Shown here: piece after piece, positions 1 through 13,473 of the stretch
Layout of the letters: the number at the start of each line of letters is the position of its first letter
Position numbering within the stretch: position 1 is the stretch's first letter
Origin: Anopheles merus
Taxonomy: Eukaryota > Arthropoda > Insecta > Diptera > Culicidae
Assembly (NCBI RefSeq): GCF_017562075.2
Contig: NW_024427757.1
Coordinates: forward strand, 1-64,000
Length of the DNA: 64,000 nucleotides
Direction: 5' to 3'
The notes under the pieces: generated by a model
What the model was told of the DNA's origin: nothing
The model's database searches: none
What the model saw: only the letters and a program-made list of their open reading frames with translations
Made by a program: the position numbers and the translations under genes

Positions 1-40
1 TAGTAATCATCTACTTCGTGTTTATGTGTATTCTTTACAG
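1..40 (+). repeat. Tail of the preceding satellite unit (partial)
   Basis: These are the last 40 bases of a unit that begins before the window, matching the AT-rich end of every other unit ('tagtaatcatctacttcg' and the terminal 'ctttacag'). One T is missing from the T-run relative to most units. Confidence 0.9.
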
Positions 41-2979
41 GTGGCTGAAGGGAGCTGGTAGCTGATAGATGGAAGCTGGTAGCTGTTAGGCCGTTCCTGC
101 TGCTGAAGGGCTGTGTTTCGCATCCACCGGAACGCTATGAAGGATCGAAAGCACGGATTGGATTAATGAAGTTTGCTGGTAGCTGGTTGCCGTCCTGCTG
201 CTGAAGGGCTGAGTTTTCGCATCCCACCGGAACGCTATGAAGGATCGAAAGCACGGTTGTGTACGTGTTGCGATAAATGGAAGGTTGCTGGTAGCTGGTA
301 GGCCGTTCCTGCTGGTGAAGGGTGGTGTTTTCGCATCTCCCGGAACGCCATGAAGGATCGACAGCACGGATTGGATTAAGGAAGGTTGCTGGTAGCTGGT
401 GAGCCGTTCCTGCTGCTGAAGGGGCTTTTTTCGCATCCCAACGGAACGCTATGAAGGATCGAAAGCACGGTTTGTGTACGTGTTGCGATAAATGGAAGGT
501 TGCTGGTAGCTGGTAGGCCGTTCCTGCTGCTGAAGGGTTGTGGTTTTCGCATCTCCTCGGAACGCTATGAAGGATCGACAGCACGGATTGGATTAATGGA
601 AGGTTGCTGGTAGCTGGTGAGCCGTTCCTGCTGCTGAAGGGCTGTGTTTTCGCATCCCACCGGAACGCTATGAAGGATCGAAAGCACGGTTTGTGTACGT
701 GTTGCGATAAATGGAAGGTTGCTGGTAGCTGGTAGGCCGTTCCTGCTGCTGAAGGGTTGTGTTTTCGCATCTCCTCGGAACGCTATGAAGGATCGACAGC
801 ACGGATTGGATTAATGGAAGGTTGCTGGTAGCTGGTGAGCCGTTCCTGCTGCTGAAGGGCTGTGTTTTCGCATCCCACCGGAACGCTATGAAGGATCGAA
901 AGCACGGTTGTGTACGTGTTGCGATAAATGGAAGGTTGCTGGTAGCTGGTAGGCCGTTCCTGCTGCTGAAGGGTTGTGTTTTCGCATCTCCTCGGAAACG
1001 CTATGAAGGATCGACAGCACGGATTGGATTAATGGAAGGTTGCTGGTAGCTGGTGAGCCGTTCCTGCTGCTGAAGGGCTGTGTTTTCGCATCCCACCGGA
1101 ACGCTATGAAGGATCGAAAGACGGTTTGGGTACGTGTGGGAAAATGGAAGGTTGCTGGTAGCTGGTAGGCCGTTCCTGCTGCTGAAGGGTTGTGTTTTCG
1201 CATCCCCCCGGAACGTCATGAAGGAAAGACAGCACGGATTGGATTAATGGAAGGTTGCTGGTAGCTGGTGAGCCGTTCCTGCTGCTGAAGGGCTGTGTTT
1301 TCGCATCCCACCGGAACGCTATGAAGGATCGAAAGCACGGTTTGTGTACGTGTTGCGATAAATGGAAGGTTGCTGGTAGCTGGTAGGCCGTTCCTGCTGC
1401 TGAAGGGTTGTGTTTTCGCATCCCCCGGAACGTCATGAAGGAAAGACAGCACGGATTGGATAATGGAAGGTTGCTGGTAGCTGGTGAGCCGTTCCTGCTG
1501 CTGAAGGGCTGTGTTTTCGCATCCCACCGGAACGCTATGAAGGATCGAAAGCACGGATTGATGATGGAAGGTTGCTGGTAGCTGGTAGGTCGTTCCCGCT
1601 GCTGAAGGGCTGTGTTTCCGCATCCCTCCGGAACGCCACGGCTCGTGTGTGTGTGTGTTCGGATTGATGGGGGGCTAAAAGTAAAATAAATAAATCAAGT
1701 TGTTAGCAGCACGGCTCGTCTTCTTGTTAAAGAAGCGAATGAGCTAGACCTCAAATGCTGTATGAAAATAATTAAAAGAAAGAAAAGTCCTCTTGTTCGG
1801 ATAGATGGGAGGCTTGTCCTCGCCCCTTTTAGGTTGCGATGGTGGCTACCGTGGCTTCCAGATTTTTGTCCAACGGTTAGCGGTTTATTTTAGCATTATT
1901 TTTATTTATATTTTTTGTTTTATTGAGTTAAACGAAGCCCGGCCGTATTGTCGACGTACGTTGAAATAGTTTTGTTTCTCGAAAGAAATTTCCTTCCACG
2001 GATCAGCGGTGTTTAGCATTTATTTATTATCGGCGCGAGGTATTTTATTATAGCGGAGTTATTTTATTATAGCGCAGTTATTTTATTATAGCGTAGTTAT
2101 TTTATTATAGCGGAGTTATTTATTATCGGACATGTTAGCGGTTTTTGTTGGGTGTGCCTAAATTAATTTAAACTGTATTTGTAATAAACAGGTAGTTTAG
2201 CCTATCATTAATTGTTTATACGATTCTCATTGAATTTAGCACAGAGGTTTAGATTTAGAATATATATTTTTAATTCATCTAATAGTTAAGTTCGTTTTGA
2301 ATTTTACTTTCGAGCTCGAATGGACACTTTGCCAAACTTGTGCAGTGGTTTAAACCGGGCTCATCGGTTCATCACGGCTTCCGTCAATTGTCAATCGCTT
2401 TATCCGGATAGCTTCATCCGGAGCGCTTTATCCGGATCTCTTTATCTTGTTCGCTTTATCCGGTTGGCTTCATCCGTGTGGCTTCATGCGTGTGGCTTCA
2501 TCCGTGCCGCTTTATCCGGGCATCTGTCAAACTGCCAAACCGCGTTTAGCCTATTCATTAATTGTTTTATACGATTCTCATTGAATTTAGCACAGAGGTT
2601 TTAGATTTAGAATATATATTTTTAATTCAATTTTAAAGTTAAGTTCATTTTGAATTTTACTTTCGAGTTCGAATGGACACCTTGCCAAACTTGTCAATCG
2701 CTTTATCCGGATAGCTACATCCGGAGCGCTTTATCCGGTTGGCTTCATCCGTGTCTTTTCATCCATGTCGCTTCATCCGTGTCGCTTTATCCGGGCATCT
2801 GTCAAACTGCCAAACCGTTTTCGTGCAAAATGAGGCGTGCTTTTGTTGCAAGAAGAAGAAGGAGGCGTGCTTTTGAGAATGATAATTATAATTACTTTCT
2901 TTCGCGTGGTAATAATAATTATAATTACATTATATGTGTAGTAATCATCTACTTCGTGTTTTATGTGTATTCTTTACAG
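41..2979 (+). repeat. Satellite unit U1 (2,939 bp)
   Basis: The first complete unit. The 15-monomer subarray is 41-1643, the GT run starts at 1644, and the spacer reaches 2979. It is the shortest full unit and carries many scattered single-base losses, for example near 113-127 ('tgtttcgcatccacc') and 186. Several losses fall in short homopolymers. Its monomer-10 tail reads 'tacgtgtggga', lacking a T found in U4 and later units. Confidence 0.93.
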
Positions 2980-5927
2980 GTGGCTGAAGGTAGCTGGTAG
3001 CTGATAGATGGAAGCTGGTAGCTGTTAGGCCGTTCCTGCTGCTGAAGGGCTGTGTTTTCGCATCCCACCGGAACGCTATGAAGGATCGAAAGCACGGATT
3101 GGATTAATGAAAGTTTGCTGGTAGCTGGTTAGCCGTTCCTGCTGCTGAAGGGCTGAGTTTTCGCATCCCACCGGAACGCTATGAAGGATCGAAAGCACGG
3201 TTTGTGTACGTGTTGCGATAAATGGAAGGTTGCTGGTAGCTGGTAGGCCGTTCCTGCTGCTGAAGGGTTGGTGTTTCGCATCTCCCCGGAACGCCATGAA
3301 GGATCGACAGCACGGATTGGATTAATGGAAGGTTGCTGGTAGCTGGTGAGCCGTTCCTGCTGCTGAAGGGCTGTGTTTTCGCATCCCACCGGAACGCTAT
3401 GAAGGATCGAAAGCACGGTTTGTGTACGTGTTGCGATAAATGGAAGGTTGCTGGTAGAGGTAGGCCGTTCCTGCTGCTGAAGGGTTGTGTTTTCGCATCT
3501 CCTCGGAACGTGAAGGATCGACAGCACGGATTGGATTAATGGAAGGTTGCTGGTAGCTGGTGAGCCGTTCCTGCTGCTGAAGGGCTGTGTTTTCGCATCC
3601 CACCGGAACGCTATGAAGGATCGAAAGCACGGTTTGTGTACGTGTTGCGATAAATGGAAGGTTGCTGGTAGCTGGTAGGCCGTTCCTGCTGCTGAAGGGT
3701 TGTGTTTTCGCATCTCCTCGGAACGCTATGAAGGATCGACAGCACGGATTGGATTAATGGAAGGTTGCTGGTAGCTGGTGAGCCGTTCCTGCTGCTGAAG
3801 GGCTGTGTTTTCGCATCCCACCGGAACGCTATGAAGGATCGAAAGCACGGTTTGTGTACGTGTTGCGATAAATGGAAGGTTGCTGGTAGCTGGTAGGCCG
3901 TTCCTGCTGCTGTGAAGGGTTGTGTTTTCGCATCTCCTCGGAACGCTATGAAGGATCGACAGCACGGATTGGATTAATGGAAGGTTGCTGGTAGCTGGTG
4001 AGCCGTTCCTGCTGCTGAAGGGCTGTGTTTTCGCATCCCACCGGAACGCTATGAAGGATCGAAAGGACGGTTTGGGTACGTGTGGGAATAATGGAAGGTT
4101 GCTGGTAGCTGGTAGGCCGTTCCTGCTGCTGAAGGGTTGTGTTTTCGCATCCCCCCGGAACGTCATGAAGGAAAGAAAGACAGCACGGATTGGATTAATG
4201 GAAGGTTGCTGGTAGCTGGTGAGCCGTTCCTGCTGCTGAAGGGCTGTGTTTTCGCATCCCACCGGAACGCTATGAAGGATCGAAAGCACGGTTTGTGTAC
4301 GTGTTGCGATAAATGGAAGGTTGCTGGTAGCTGGTAGGCCGTTCCTGCTGCTGAAGGGTTGTGTTTTCGCATCCCCCGGAACGTCATGAAGGAAAGACAG
4401 CACGGATTGGATTAATGGAAGGTTGCTGGTAGCTGGTGAGCCGTTCCTGCTGCTGAAGGGCTGTGTTTTCGCATCCCACCGGAACGCTATGAAGGATCGA
4501 AAGCACGGATTGATGGAAGGTTGCTGGTAGCTGGTAGGTCGTTCCCGCTGCTGAAGGGCTGTGTTTCCGCATCCCTCCGGAACGCCACGGCTCGTGTGTG
4601 TGTGTGTGTTCGGATTGATGGGGGGCTAAAAGTAAAAAATAAATCAAGTTGTTAGCAGCACGGCTCGTCTTCTTGTTAAGAAGCGAATGAGCTAGACCTC
4701 AAATGCTGTATGAAAATAATTAAAAGAAAGAAAAGTCTCTTGTTCGGATAGATGGGAGGCTTGTCCTCGCCCCTTTTAGGTTGCGATTGGTGGCTACCGT
4801 GGCTTCCAGATTTTGTCCAACGGTTAGCGGTTTTTTTAGCATTATTTTTATTTATATATTTTTTTTTATTGAGTTAAACGAAGCCCGGCCGTATTGTCGA
4901 CGTACGTTGAAATAGTTTTGTTTCTCGAAAGAAATTTCCTCCACGGATCAGCGGTGTTTAGCATTTTTTATTATCGGCGCGAGGTATTTTATTATAGCGG
5001 AGTTATTTATTATAGCGCAGTTATTTATTATAGCGTAGTTATTTTATTATAGCGGAGTTATTTTATTATCGGACATGTTAGCGGTTTTTGTTGGTGTGCC
5101 TAAATTAATTTAAACTGTTTGTAATATAACAGGTAGTTTAGCCTATTCATTAATTGTTTTATACGATTCTCATTGAATTTAGCACAGAGGTTTTAGATTT
5201 AGAATATATATTTTAATTCAATCTAATAGTTAAGTTCGTTTTGAATTTTACTTTCGAGCTCGAATGGACACTTTGCCAAACTTGTGCAGTGGTTTAAACC
5301 GGGCCTCATCGGTTCATCACGGCTTCCGTCAATTTGTCAATCGCTTTATCCGGATAGCTTCATCCGGAGCGCTTTATCCGGATCTCTTTATCTTGTTCGC
5401 TTTATCCGGTGGCTTCATCCGTGTGGCTTCATGCGTGTGGCTTCATCCGTGCCGCTTTATCCGGGCATCTGTCAAACTGCCAAACCGCGTTTAGCCTATT
5501 CATTAATTGTTTTATACGATTCTCATTGAATTTAGCACAGAGGTTTTAGATTTAGAATATATATTTTTTAATTCAATTTTAAAGTTAAGTTCATTTTGAA
5601 TTTACTTTCGAGTTCGAATGGACACCTTGCCAAACTTGTCAATCGCTTTATCCGGATAGCTACATCCGGAGCGCTTTATCGGTTGGCTTCATCCGTGTCT
5701 TTTCATCCATGTCGCTTCATCCGTGTGTCGCTTTATCCGGGCATCTGTCAAACTGCCAAACCGCGTTTTCGTGCAAAATGAGGCGTGCTTTTGTTGCAAG
5801 AAGAAGAAGGAGGCGTGCTTTTGAGAATGATAATTATAATTACTTTCTTTCGCGTGGTAATAATAATTATAATTACATTATATGTGTAGTAATCATCTAC
5901 TTCGTGTTTTATGTGTATTCTTTACAG
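2980..5927 (+). repeat. Satellite unit U2 (2,948 bp)
   Basis: Subarray 2980-4593, spacer 4594-5927. Private changes include a damaged monomer start near 3451, a 2-base TG insertion near 3911, and a 4-base 'gaaa' duplication near 4170. Like U1 and U3 it has the T-less 'gtgtggg' variant in monomer 10. Several T-runs in the spacer are one base shorter than in central units. Confidence 0.93.
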
Positions 5928-8879
5928 GTGGCTGAAGGTAGCTGGTAGCTGATAGATGGAAGCTGGTAGCTGTTAGGCCGTTCTGCTGCTGAAGGGCTGT
6001 GTTTTCGCATCCCACCGGAACGCTATGAAGGATCGAAAGCACGGATTGGATTAATGAAAGTTTGCTGGTAGCGGTTAGCCGTTCCTGCTGCTGAAGGGCT
6101 GAGTTTTCGCATCCCACCGGAACGCTATGAAGGATCGAAAGCACGGTTTGTGTACGTGTTGCGATAAATGGAAGGTTGCTGGTAGCTGGTAGGCCGTTCC
6201 TGCTGCTGAAGGGTTGTGTTTTCGCATCTCCCCCGAAACGCCATGAAGGATCGACAGCACGGATTGGATTGGATTAATGGAAGGTGCTGGTATGGTGCTG
6301 GTGAGCCGTTCTGCTGCTGAAGGGCTGTGTTTTCGCATCCCACCGGAACGCTATGAAGGATCGAAAGCACGGTGTGTACGTGTTGCGATAAATGGAAGGT
6401 TGCTGGTAGCTGGTAGCCGGTCCTGCGGCTGCTGAAGGGTTGTGTTTCGCATCTCCTCGAACGCTATGAAGGATCGACAGAAGGATTGGATTATGGAAGG
6501 TTGCTGGTAGCTGGTGAGCCGTTCCTGCTGCTGAAGGGCTGTGTTTTCGCATCCCACCGGAACGCTATGAAGGATCGAAAGCACGGTTTGTGTACGTGTT
6601 GCGATAAATGGAAGGTTGCTGGTAGCTGGTAGGCCGTTCCTGCTGCTGAAGGGTTGTGTTTTCGCATCTCCTCGGAACGCTATGAAGGATCGACAGCACG
6701 GATTGGATTAATGGAAGGTTGCTGGTAGCTGGTGAGCCGTTCCTGCTGCTGAAGGGCTGTGTTTTCGCATCCCACCGGAACGCTATGAAGGATCGAAAGC
6801 ACGGTTTGTGTACGTGTTGCGATAAATGGAAGGTTGCTGGTAGCTGGTAGGCCGTTCTGCTGCTGAAGGGTTGTTTTCGCATCTCCTCGGAACGCTATGA
6901 AGGATCGACAGCACGGATTGGATTAATGGAAGGTTGCTGGTAGCTGGTGAGCCGTTCCTGCTGCTGAAGGGCTGTGTTTTCGCATCCACCGGAACGCTAT
7001 GAAGGATCGAAAGGACGGTTTGGGTACGTGTGGGAATAATGGAAGGTTGCTGGTAGTGGGTAGGCCGTTCCTGCTGCTGAAGGGGGTGTGTTTTCGCATC
7101 CCCCGGAACGTCATGAAGGAAAGACAGCACGGATTGGATTAATGGAAGGTTGCTGGTAGCTGGTGAGCCGTTCTGCTGCTGAAGGGCTGTGTTTTCGCAT
7201 CCCACCGGAACGCTATGAAGGATCGAAAGCACGGTTTGTGTACGTGTTGCGATAAATGGAAGGTTGCTGGTAGCTGGTAGGCCGTTCCTGCTGCTGAAGG
7301 GTTGTGTTTTCGCATCCCCCCGGAACGTCATGAAGGAAAGACAGCACGGATGGATTAATGGAAGGTGCTGTGGTAGCTGGTGAGCCGTTCCTGCTGCTGA
7401 AGGGCTGTGTTTTCGCATCCCACCGGAACGCTATGAAGGATCGAAAGCACGGATTGATGGAAGGTTGCTGGTAGCTGGTAGGTCGTTCCCGCTGCTGAAG
7501 GGCTGTGTTTCCGCATCCCTCCGGAACGCCACGGTGTGTGTTGTGTGGTTCGGATTGATGGGGGGCTAAAAGTAAAATAAATAAATCAAGTTGTTAGCAG
7601 CACGGCTCGTCTTCTTGTTAAAGAAGCGAATGAGCTAGACCTCAAATGCTGTATGAAAATAATTAAAAGAAAGAAAAGTCCTCTTGTTCGGATAGATGGG
7701 AGGCTTGTCCTCGCCTTTTAGGTTGCGATTGGTGGCTACCGTGGCTTCCAGATTTTTGTCCAACGGTTAGCGGTTTATTTTAGCATTATTTTTATTAATA
7801 TTTTTGTTTTTATTGAGTTAAACGAAGCCCGGCCGTATTGTCGACGTACGTTGAAATAGTTTTGTTTCTCGAAAGAAATTTCCTTCCACGGATCAGCGGT
7901 GTTTAGCATTTATTTTATTATCGGCGCGAGGTATTTTATTATAGCGGAGTTATTTTATTATAGCGCAGTTATTTTATTATAGCGTAGTTATTTTATTATA
8001 GCGGAGTTATTTTATTATCGGACATGTTAGCGGTTTTTGTTGGTGTGCCTAAATTAATTTAAACTGTATTTGTAATATAACAGGTAGTTTAGCCTATTCA
8101 TTAATTGTTTTATACGATTCTCATTGAATTTAGCACAGAGGTTTTAGATTTAGAATATATATTTTTTAATTCAATCTAATAGTTAAGTTCGTTTTGAATT
8201 TTACTTTCGAGCTCGAATGGACACTTTGCCAAACTTGTGCAGTGGTTTAAACCGGGCCTCATCGGTTCATCACGGCTTCCGTCAATTTGTCAATCGCTTT
8301 ATCCGGATAGCTTCATCCGGAGCGCTTTATCCGGATCTCTTTATCTTGTTCGCTTTATCCGGTTGGCTTCATCCGTGTGGCTTCATGCGTGTGGCTTCAT
8401 CCGTGCCGCTTTATCCGGCATCTGTCAAACTGCCAAACCGCGTTTAGCCTATTCATTAATTGTTTTATACGATTCTCATTGAATTTAGCACAGAGGTTTT
8501 AGATTTAGAATATATATTTTTTAATTCAATTTTAAAGTTAAGTTCATTTTGAATTTTACTTTCGAGTTCGAATGGACACCTTGCCAAACTTGTCAATCGC
8601 TTTATCCGGATAGCTACATCCGGAGCGCTTTATCCGGTTGGCTTCATCCGTGTCTTTTCATCCATGTCGCTTCATCCGTGTCGCTTTATCCGGGCATCTG
8701 TCAAACTGCCAAACCGCGTTTTCGTGCAAAATGAGGCGTGCTTTTGTTGCAAGAAGAAGAAGGAGGCGTGCTTTTGAGAATGATAATTATAATACTTTCT
8801 TTCGCGTGGTAATAATAATTATAATTACATTATATGTGTAGTAATCATCTACTTCGTGTTTTATGTGTATTCTTTACAG
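5928..8879 (+). repeat. Satellite unit U3 (2,952 bp)
   Basis: Subarray 5928-7534, spacer 7535-8879. Monomers 4-6 (about 6260-6490) are the most disturbed part. They contain a duplicated 'attgg', an altered dimer junction near 6283-6300 and a lost 'cagc' near 6480. The GT run near 7534 is interrupted, unlike the pure run of other units. The spacer is otherwise standard. Confidence 0.93.
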
Positions 8880-11843
8880 GTGGCTGAAGGTAGCTGGTAG
8901 CTGATAGATGGAAGCTGGTAGCTGTTAGGCCGTTCCTGCTGCTGAAGGGCTGTGTTTTCGCATCCCACCGGAACGCTATGAAGGATCGAAAGCACGGATT
9001 GGATTAATGAAAGTTTGCTGGTAGCTGGTTAGCCGTTCCTGCTGCTGAAGGGCTGAGTTTTCGCATCCCACCGGAACGCTATGAAGGATCGAAAGCACGG
9101 TTTGTGTACGTGTTGCGATAAATGGAAGGTTGCTGGTAGCTGGTAGGCCGTTCCTGCTGCTGAAGGGTTGTGTTTTCGCATCTCCCCGGAACGCCATGAA
9201 GGATCGACAGCACGGATTGGATTAATGGAAGGTTGCTGGTAGCTGGTGAGCCGTTCCTGCTGCTGAAGGGCTGTGTTTTCGCATCCCACCGGAACGCTAT
9301 GAAGGATCGAAAGCACGGTTTGTGTACGTGTTGCGATAAATGGAAGGTTGCTGGTAGCTGGTAGGCCGTTCCTGCTGCTGAAGGGTTGTGTTTTCGCATC
9401 TCCTCGGAACGCTATGAAGGATCGACAGCACGGATTGGATTAATGGAAGGTTGCTGGTAGCTGGTGAGCCGTTCCTGCTGCTGAAGGGCTGTGTTTTCGC
9501 ATCCCACCGGAACGCTATGAAGGATCGAAAGCACGGTTTGTGTACGTGTTGCGATAAATGGAAGGTTGCTGGTAGCTGGTAGGCCGTTCCTGCTGCTGAA
9601 GGGTTGTGTTTTCGCATCTCCTCGGAACGCTATGAAGGATCGACAGCACGGATTGGATTAATGGAAGGTTGCTGGTAGCTGGTGAGCCGTTCCTGCTGCT
9701 GAAGGGCTGTGTTTTCGCATCCCACCGGAACGCTATGAAGGATCGAAAGCACGGTTTGTGTACGTGTTGCGATAAATGGAAGGTTGCTGGTAGCTGGTAG
9801 GCCGTTCCTGCTGCTGAAGGGTTGTGTTTTCGCATCTCCTCGGAACGCTATGAAGGATCGACAGCACGGATTGGATTAATGGAAGGTTGCTGGTAGCTGG
9901 TGAGCCGTTCCTGCTGCTGAAGGGCTGTGTTTTCGCATCCCACCGGAACGCTATGAAGGATCGAAAGGACGGTTTGGGTACGTGTTGGGAATAATGGAAG
10001 GTTGCTGGTAGCTGGTAGGCCGTTCCTGCTGCTGAAGGGTTGTGTTTTCGCATCCCCCCGGAACGTCATGAAGGAAAGACAGCACGGATTGGATTAATGG
10101 AAGGTTGCTGGTAGCTGGTGAGCCGTTCCTGCTGCTGAAGGGCTGTGTTTTCGCATCCCACCGGAACGCTATGAAGGATCGAAAGCACGGTTTGTGTACG
10201 TGTTGCGATAAATGGAAGGTTGCTGGTAGCTGGTAGGCCGTTCCTGCTGCTGAAGGGTTGTGTTTTCGCATCCCCCCGGAACGTCATGAAGGAAAGACAG
10301 CACGGATTGGATTAATGGAAGGTTGCTGGTAGCTGGTGAGCCGTTCCTGCTGCTGAAGGGCTGTGTTTTCGCATCCCACCGGAACGCTATGAAGGATCGA
10401 AAGCACGGATTGATGGAAGGTTGCTGGTAGCTGGTAGGTCGTTCCCGCTGCTGAAGGGCTGTGTTTCCGCATCCCTCCGGAACGCCACGGCTCGTGTGTG
10501 TGTGTGTGTTCGGATTGATGGGGGGCTAAAAGTAAAATAAATAAATCAAGTTGTTAGCAGCACGGCTCGTCTTCTTGTTAAAGAAGCGAATGAGCTAGAC
10601 CTCAAATGCTGTATGAAAATAATTAAAAGAAAGAAAAGTCCTCTTGTTCGGATAGATGGGAGGCTTGTCCTCGCCCCTTTTAGGTTGCGATTGGTGGCTA
10701 CCGTGGCTTCCAGATTTTTGTCCAACGGTTAGCGGTTTATTTTAGCATTATTTTTATTTATATATTTTTGTTTTTATTGAGTTAAACGAAGCCCGGCCGT
10801 ATTGTCGACGTACGTTGAAATAGTTTTGTTTCTCGAAAGAAATTTCCTTCCACGGATCAGCGGTGTTTAGCATTTATTTTATTATCGGCGCGAGGTATTT
10901 TATTATAGCGGAGTTATTTTATTATAGCGCAGTTATTTTATTATAGCGTAGTTATTTTATTATAGCGGAGTTATTTTATTATCGGACATGTTAGCGGTTT
11001 TTGTTGGTGTGCCTAAATTAATTTAAACTGTATTTGTAATATAACAGGTAGTTTAGCCTATTCATTAATTGTTTTATACGATTCTCATTGAATTTAGCAC
11101 AGAGGTTTTAGATTTAGAATATATTTTTTAATTCAATCTAATAGTTAAGTTCGTTTTGAATTTTACTTTCGAGCTCGAATGGACACTTTGCCAAACTTGT
11201 GCAGTGGTTTAAACCGGGCCTCATCGGTTCATCACGGCTTCCGTCAATTTGTCAATCGCTTTATCCGGATAGCTTCATCCGGAGCGCTTTATCCGGATCT
11301 CTTTATCTTGTTCGCTTTATCCGGTTGGCTTCATCCGTGTGGCTTCATGCGTGTGGCTTCATCCGTGCCGCTTTATCCGGGCATCTGTCAAACTGCCAAA
11401 CCGCGTTTAGCCTATTCATTAATTGTTTTATACGATTCTCATTGAATTTAGCACAGAGGTTTTAGATTTAGAATATATATTTTTTAATTCAATTTTAAAG
11501 TTAAGTTCATTTTGAATTTTACTTTCGAGTTCGAATGGACACCTTGCCAAACTTGTCAATCGCTTTATCCGGATAGCTACATCCGGAGCGCTTTATCCGG
11601 TTGGCTTCATCCGTGTCTTTTCATCCATGTCGCTTCATCCGTGTCGCTTTATCCGGGCATCTGTCAAACTGCCAAACCGCGTTTTCGTGCAAAATGAGGC
11701 GTGCTTTTGTTGCAAGAAGAAGAAGGAGGCGTGCTTTTGAGAATGATAATTATAATTACTTTCTTTCGCGTGGTAATAATAATTATAATTACATTATATG
11801 TGTAGTAATCATCTACTTCGTGTTTTATGTGTATTCTTTACAG
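8880..11843 (+). repeat. Satellite unit U4 (2,964 bp)
   Basis: Subarray 8880-10493, spacer 10494-11843. This is the first of the nearly invariant central units. The only obvious change from the 2,966-bp form is one TA fewer in the AT run near 11119. Confidence 0.95.
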
Positions 11844-13457
11844 GTGGCTGAAGGTAGCTGGTAGCTGATAGATGGAAGCTGGTAGCTGTTAGGCCGTTCC
11901 TGCTGCTGAAGGGCTGTGTTTTCGCATCCCACCGGAACGCTATGAAGGATCGAAAGCACGGATTGGATTAATGAAAGTTTGCTGGTAGCTGGTTAGCCGT
12001 TCCTGCTGCTGAAGGGCTGAGTTTTCGCATCCCACCGGAACGCTATGAAGGATCGAAAGCACGGTTTGTGTACGTGTTGCGATAAATGGAAGGTTGCTGG
12101 TAGCTGGTAGGCCGTTCCTGCTGCTGAAGGGTTGTGTTTTCGCATCTCCCCGGAACGCCATGAAGGATCGACAGCACGGATTGGATTAATGGAAGGTTGC
12201 TGGTAGCTGGTGAGCCGTTCCTGCTGCTGAAGGGCTGTGTTTTCGCATCCCACCGGAACGCTATGAAGGATCGAAAGCACGGTTTGTGTACGTGTTGCGA
12301 TAAATGGAAGGTTGCTGGTAGCTGGTAGGCCGTTCCTGCTGCTGAAGGGTTGTGTTTTCGCATCTCCTCGGAACGCTATGAAGGATCGACAGCACGGATT
12401 GGATTAATGGAAGGTTGCTGGTAGCTGGTGAGCCGTTCCTGCTGCTGAAGGGCTGTGTTTTCGCATCCCACCGGAACGCTATGAAGGATCGAAAGCACGG
12501 TTTGTGTACGTGTTGCGATAAATGGAAGGTTGCTGGTAGCTGGTAGGCCGTTCCTGCTGCTGAAGGGTTGTGTTTTCGCATCTCCTCGGAACGCTATGAA
12601 GGATCGACAGCACGGATTGGATTAATGGAAGGTTGCTGGTAGCTGGTGAGCCGTTCCTGCTGCTGAAGGGCTGTGTTTTCGCATCCCACCGGAACGCTAT
12701 GAAGGATCGAAAGCACGGTTTGTGTACGTGTTGCGATAAATGGAAGGTTGCTGGTAGCTGGTAGGCCGTTCCTGCTGCTGAAGGGTTGTGTTTTCGCATC
12801 TCCTCGGAACGCTATGAAGGATCGACAGCACGGATTGGATTAATGGAAGGTTGCTGGTAGCTGGTGAGCCGTTCCTGCTGCTGAAGGGCTGTGTTTTCGC
12901 ATCCCACCGGAACGCTATGAAGGATCGAAAGGACGGTTTGGGTACGTGTTGGGAATAATGGAAGGTTGCTGGTAGCTGGTAGGCCGTTCCTGCTGCTGAA
13001 GGGTTGTGTTTTCGCATCCCCCCGGAACGTCATGAAGGAAAGACAGCACGGATTGGATTAATGGAAGGTTGCTGGTAGCTGGTGAGCCGTTCCTGCTGCT
13101 GAAGGGCTGTGTTTTCGCATCCCACCGGAACGCTATGAAGGATCGAAAGCACGGTTTGTGTACGTGTTGCGATAAATGGAAGGTTGCTGGTAGCTGGTAG
13201 GCCGTTCCTGCTGCTGAAGGGTTGTGTTTTCGCATCCCCCCGGAACGTCATGAAGGAAAGACAGCACGGATTGGATTAATGGAAGGTTGCTGGTAGCTGG
13301 TGAGCCGTTCCTGCTGCTGAAGGGCTGTGTTTTCGCATCCCACCGGAACGCTATGAAGGATCGAAAGCACGGATTGATGGAAGGTTGCTGGTAGCTGGTA
13401 GGTCGTTCCCGCTGCTGAAGGGCTGTGTTTCCGCATCCCTCCGGAACGCCACGGCTC
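11844..13457 (+). repeat. 218-bp dimer subarray of U5 (15 monomers)
   Basis: Two monomer types of 115 and 103 bp alternate, giving a 218-bp dimer. Both start 'ggaaggttgctggtagctgg' and share 'gttcctgctgctgaaggg' and 'tatgaaggatcga'. They differ after the start ('tgagcc' against 'taggcc') and in their tails ('gtgttgcgataaat' against 'ggattggattaat'). There are 15 monomers. The first, second and last are diverged edge copies; the last reads 'ggtcgttcccgctgctg' and stops in 'gccacggctcg'. Monomer 10 has a distinctive 'ggacggtttgggtacgtg' tail. The same count and order of variants recurs in every non-truncated unit that I counted. Confidence 0.95.
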
Positions 13458-13473
13458 GTGTGTGTGTGTGTGT
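13458..13473 (+). repeat. GT microsatellite closing the subarray (U5)
   Basis: A pure (GT)8 run lies between the last monomer and the spacer. Its length varies between units: two bases shorter in U8 (from 22355) and U14 (from 44859), and interrupted in U3. It is one of the few places where central units differ from each other. Confidence 0.9.

Noticed and set aside
41..1643. CRISPR-like array
   Set aside because: The monomers are similar along their whole length with no unique spacers, and the context is eukaryotic satellite.
3985..4337. Plus-strand open frames in damaged subarrays (U1, U2, U15, U18, U19)
   Set aside because: They exist only where indels in the monomers happen to join frames; intact central units lack them.
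8976..10472. Overlapping minus-strand open frames of 62-140 codons in each dimer subarray, for example 9079-9399
   Set aside because: Monomers of 103 and 115 bp are both 1 modulo 3 and contain one TAG per monomer in one minus-strand frame. Any frame therefore stays open for about three monomers (~321 bp) and then stops. All three frames are open in rotation with the same peptide pieces, which is periodicity and not coding.
11179..11864. Plus-strand open frames of 61-95 codons in the spacer of each unit (for example 11179, 11199, 11512, 11601)
   Set aside because: They are translations of the duplicated module and its 14-bp repeats, overlap one another in different frames, change length with one-base indels, and match no family I know.
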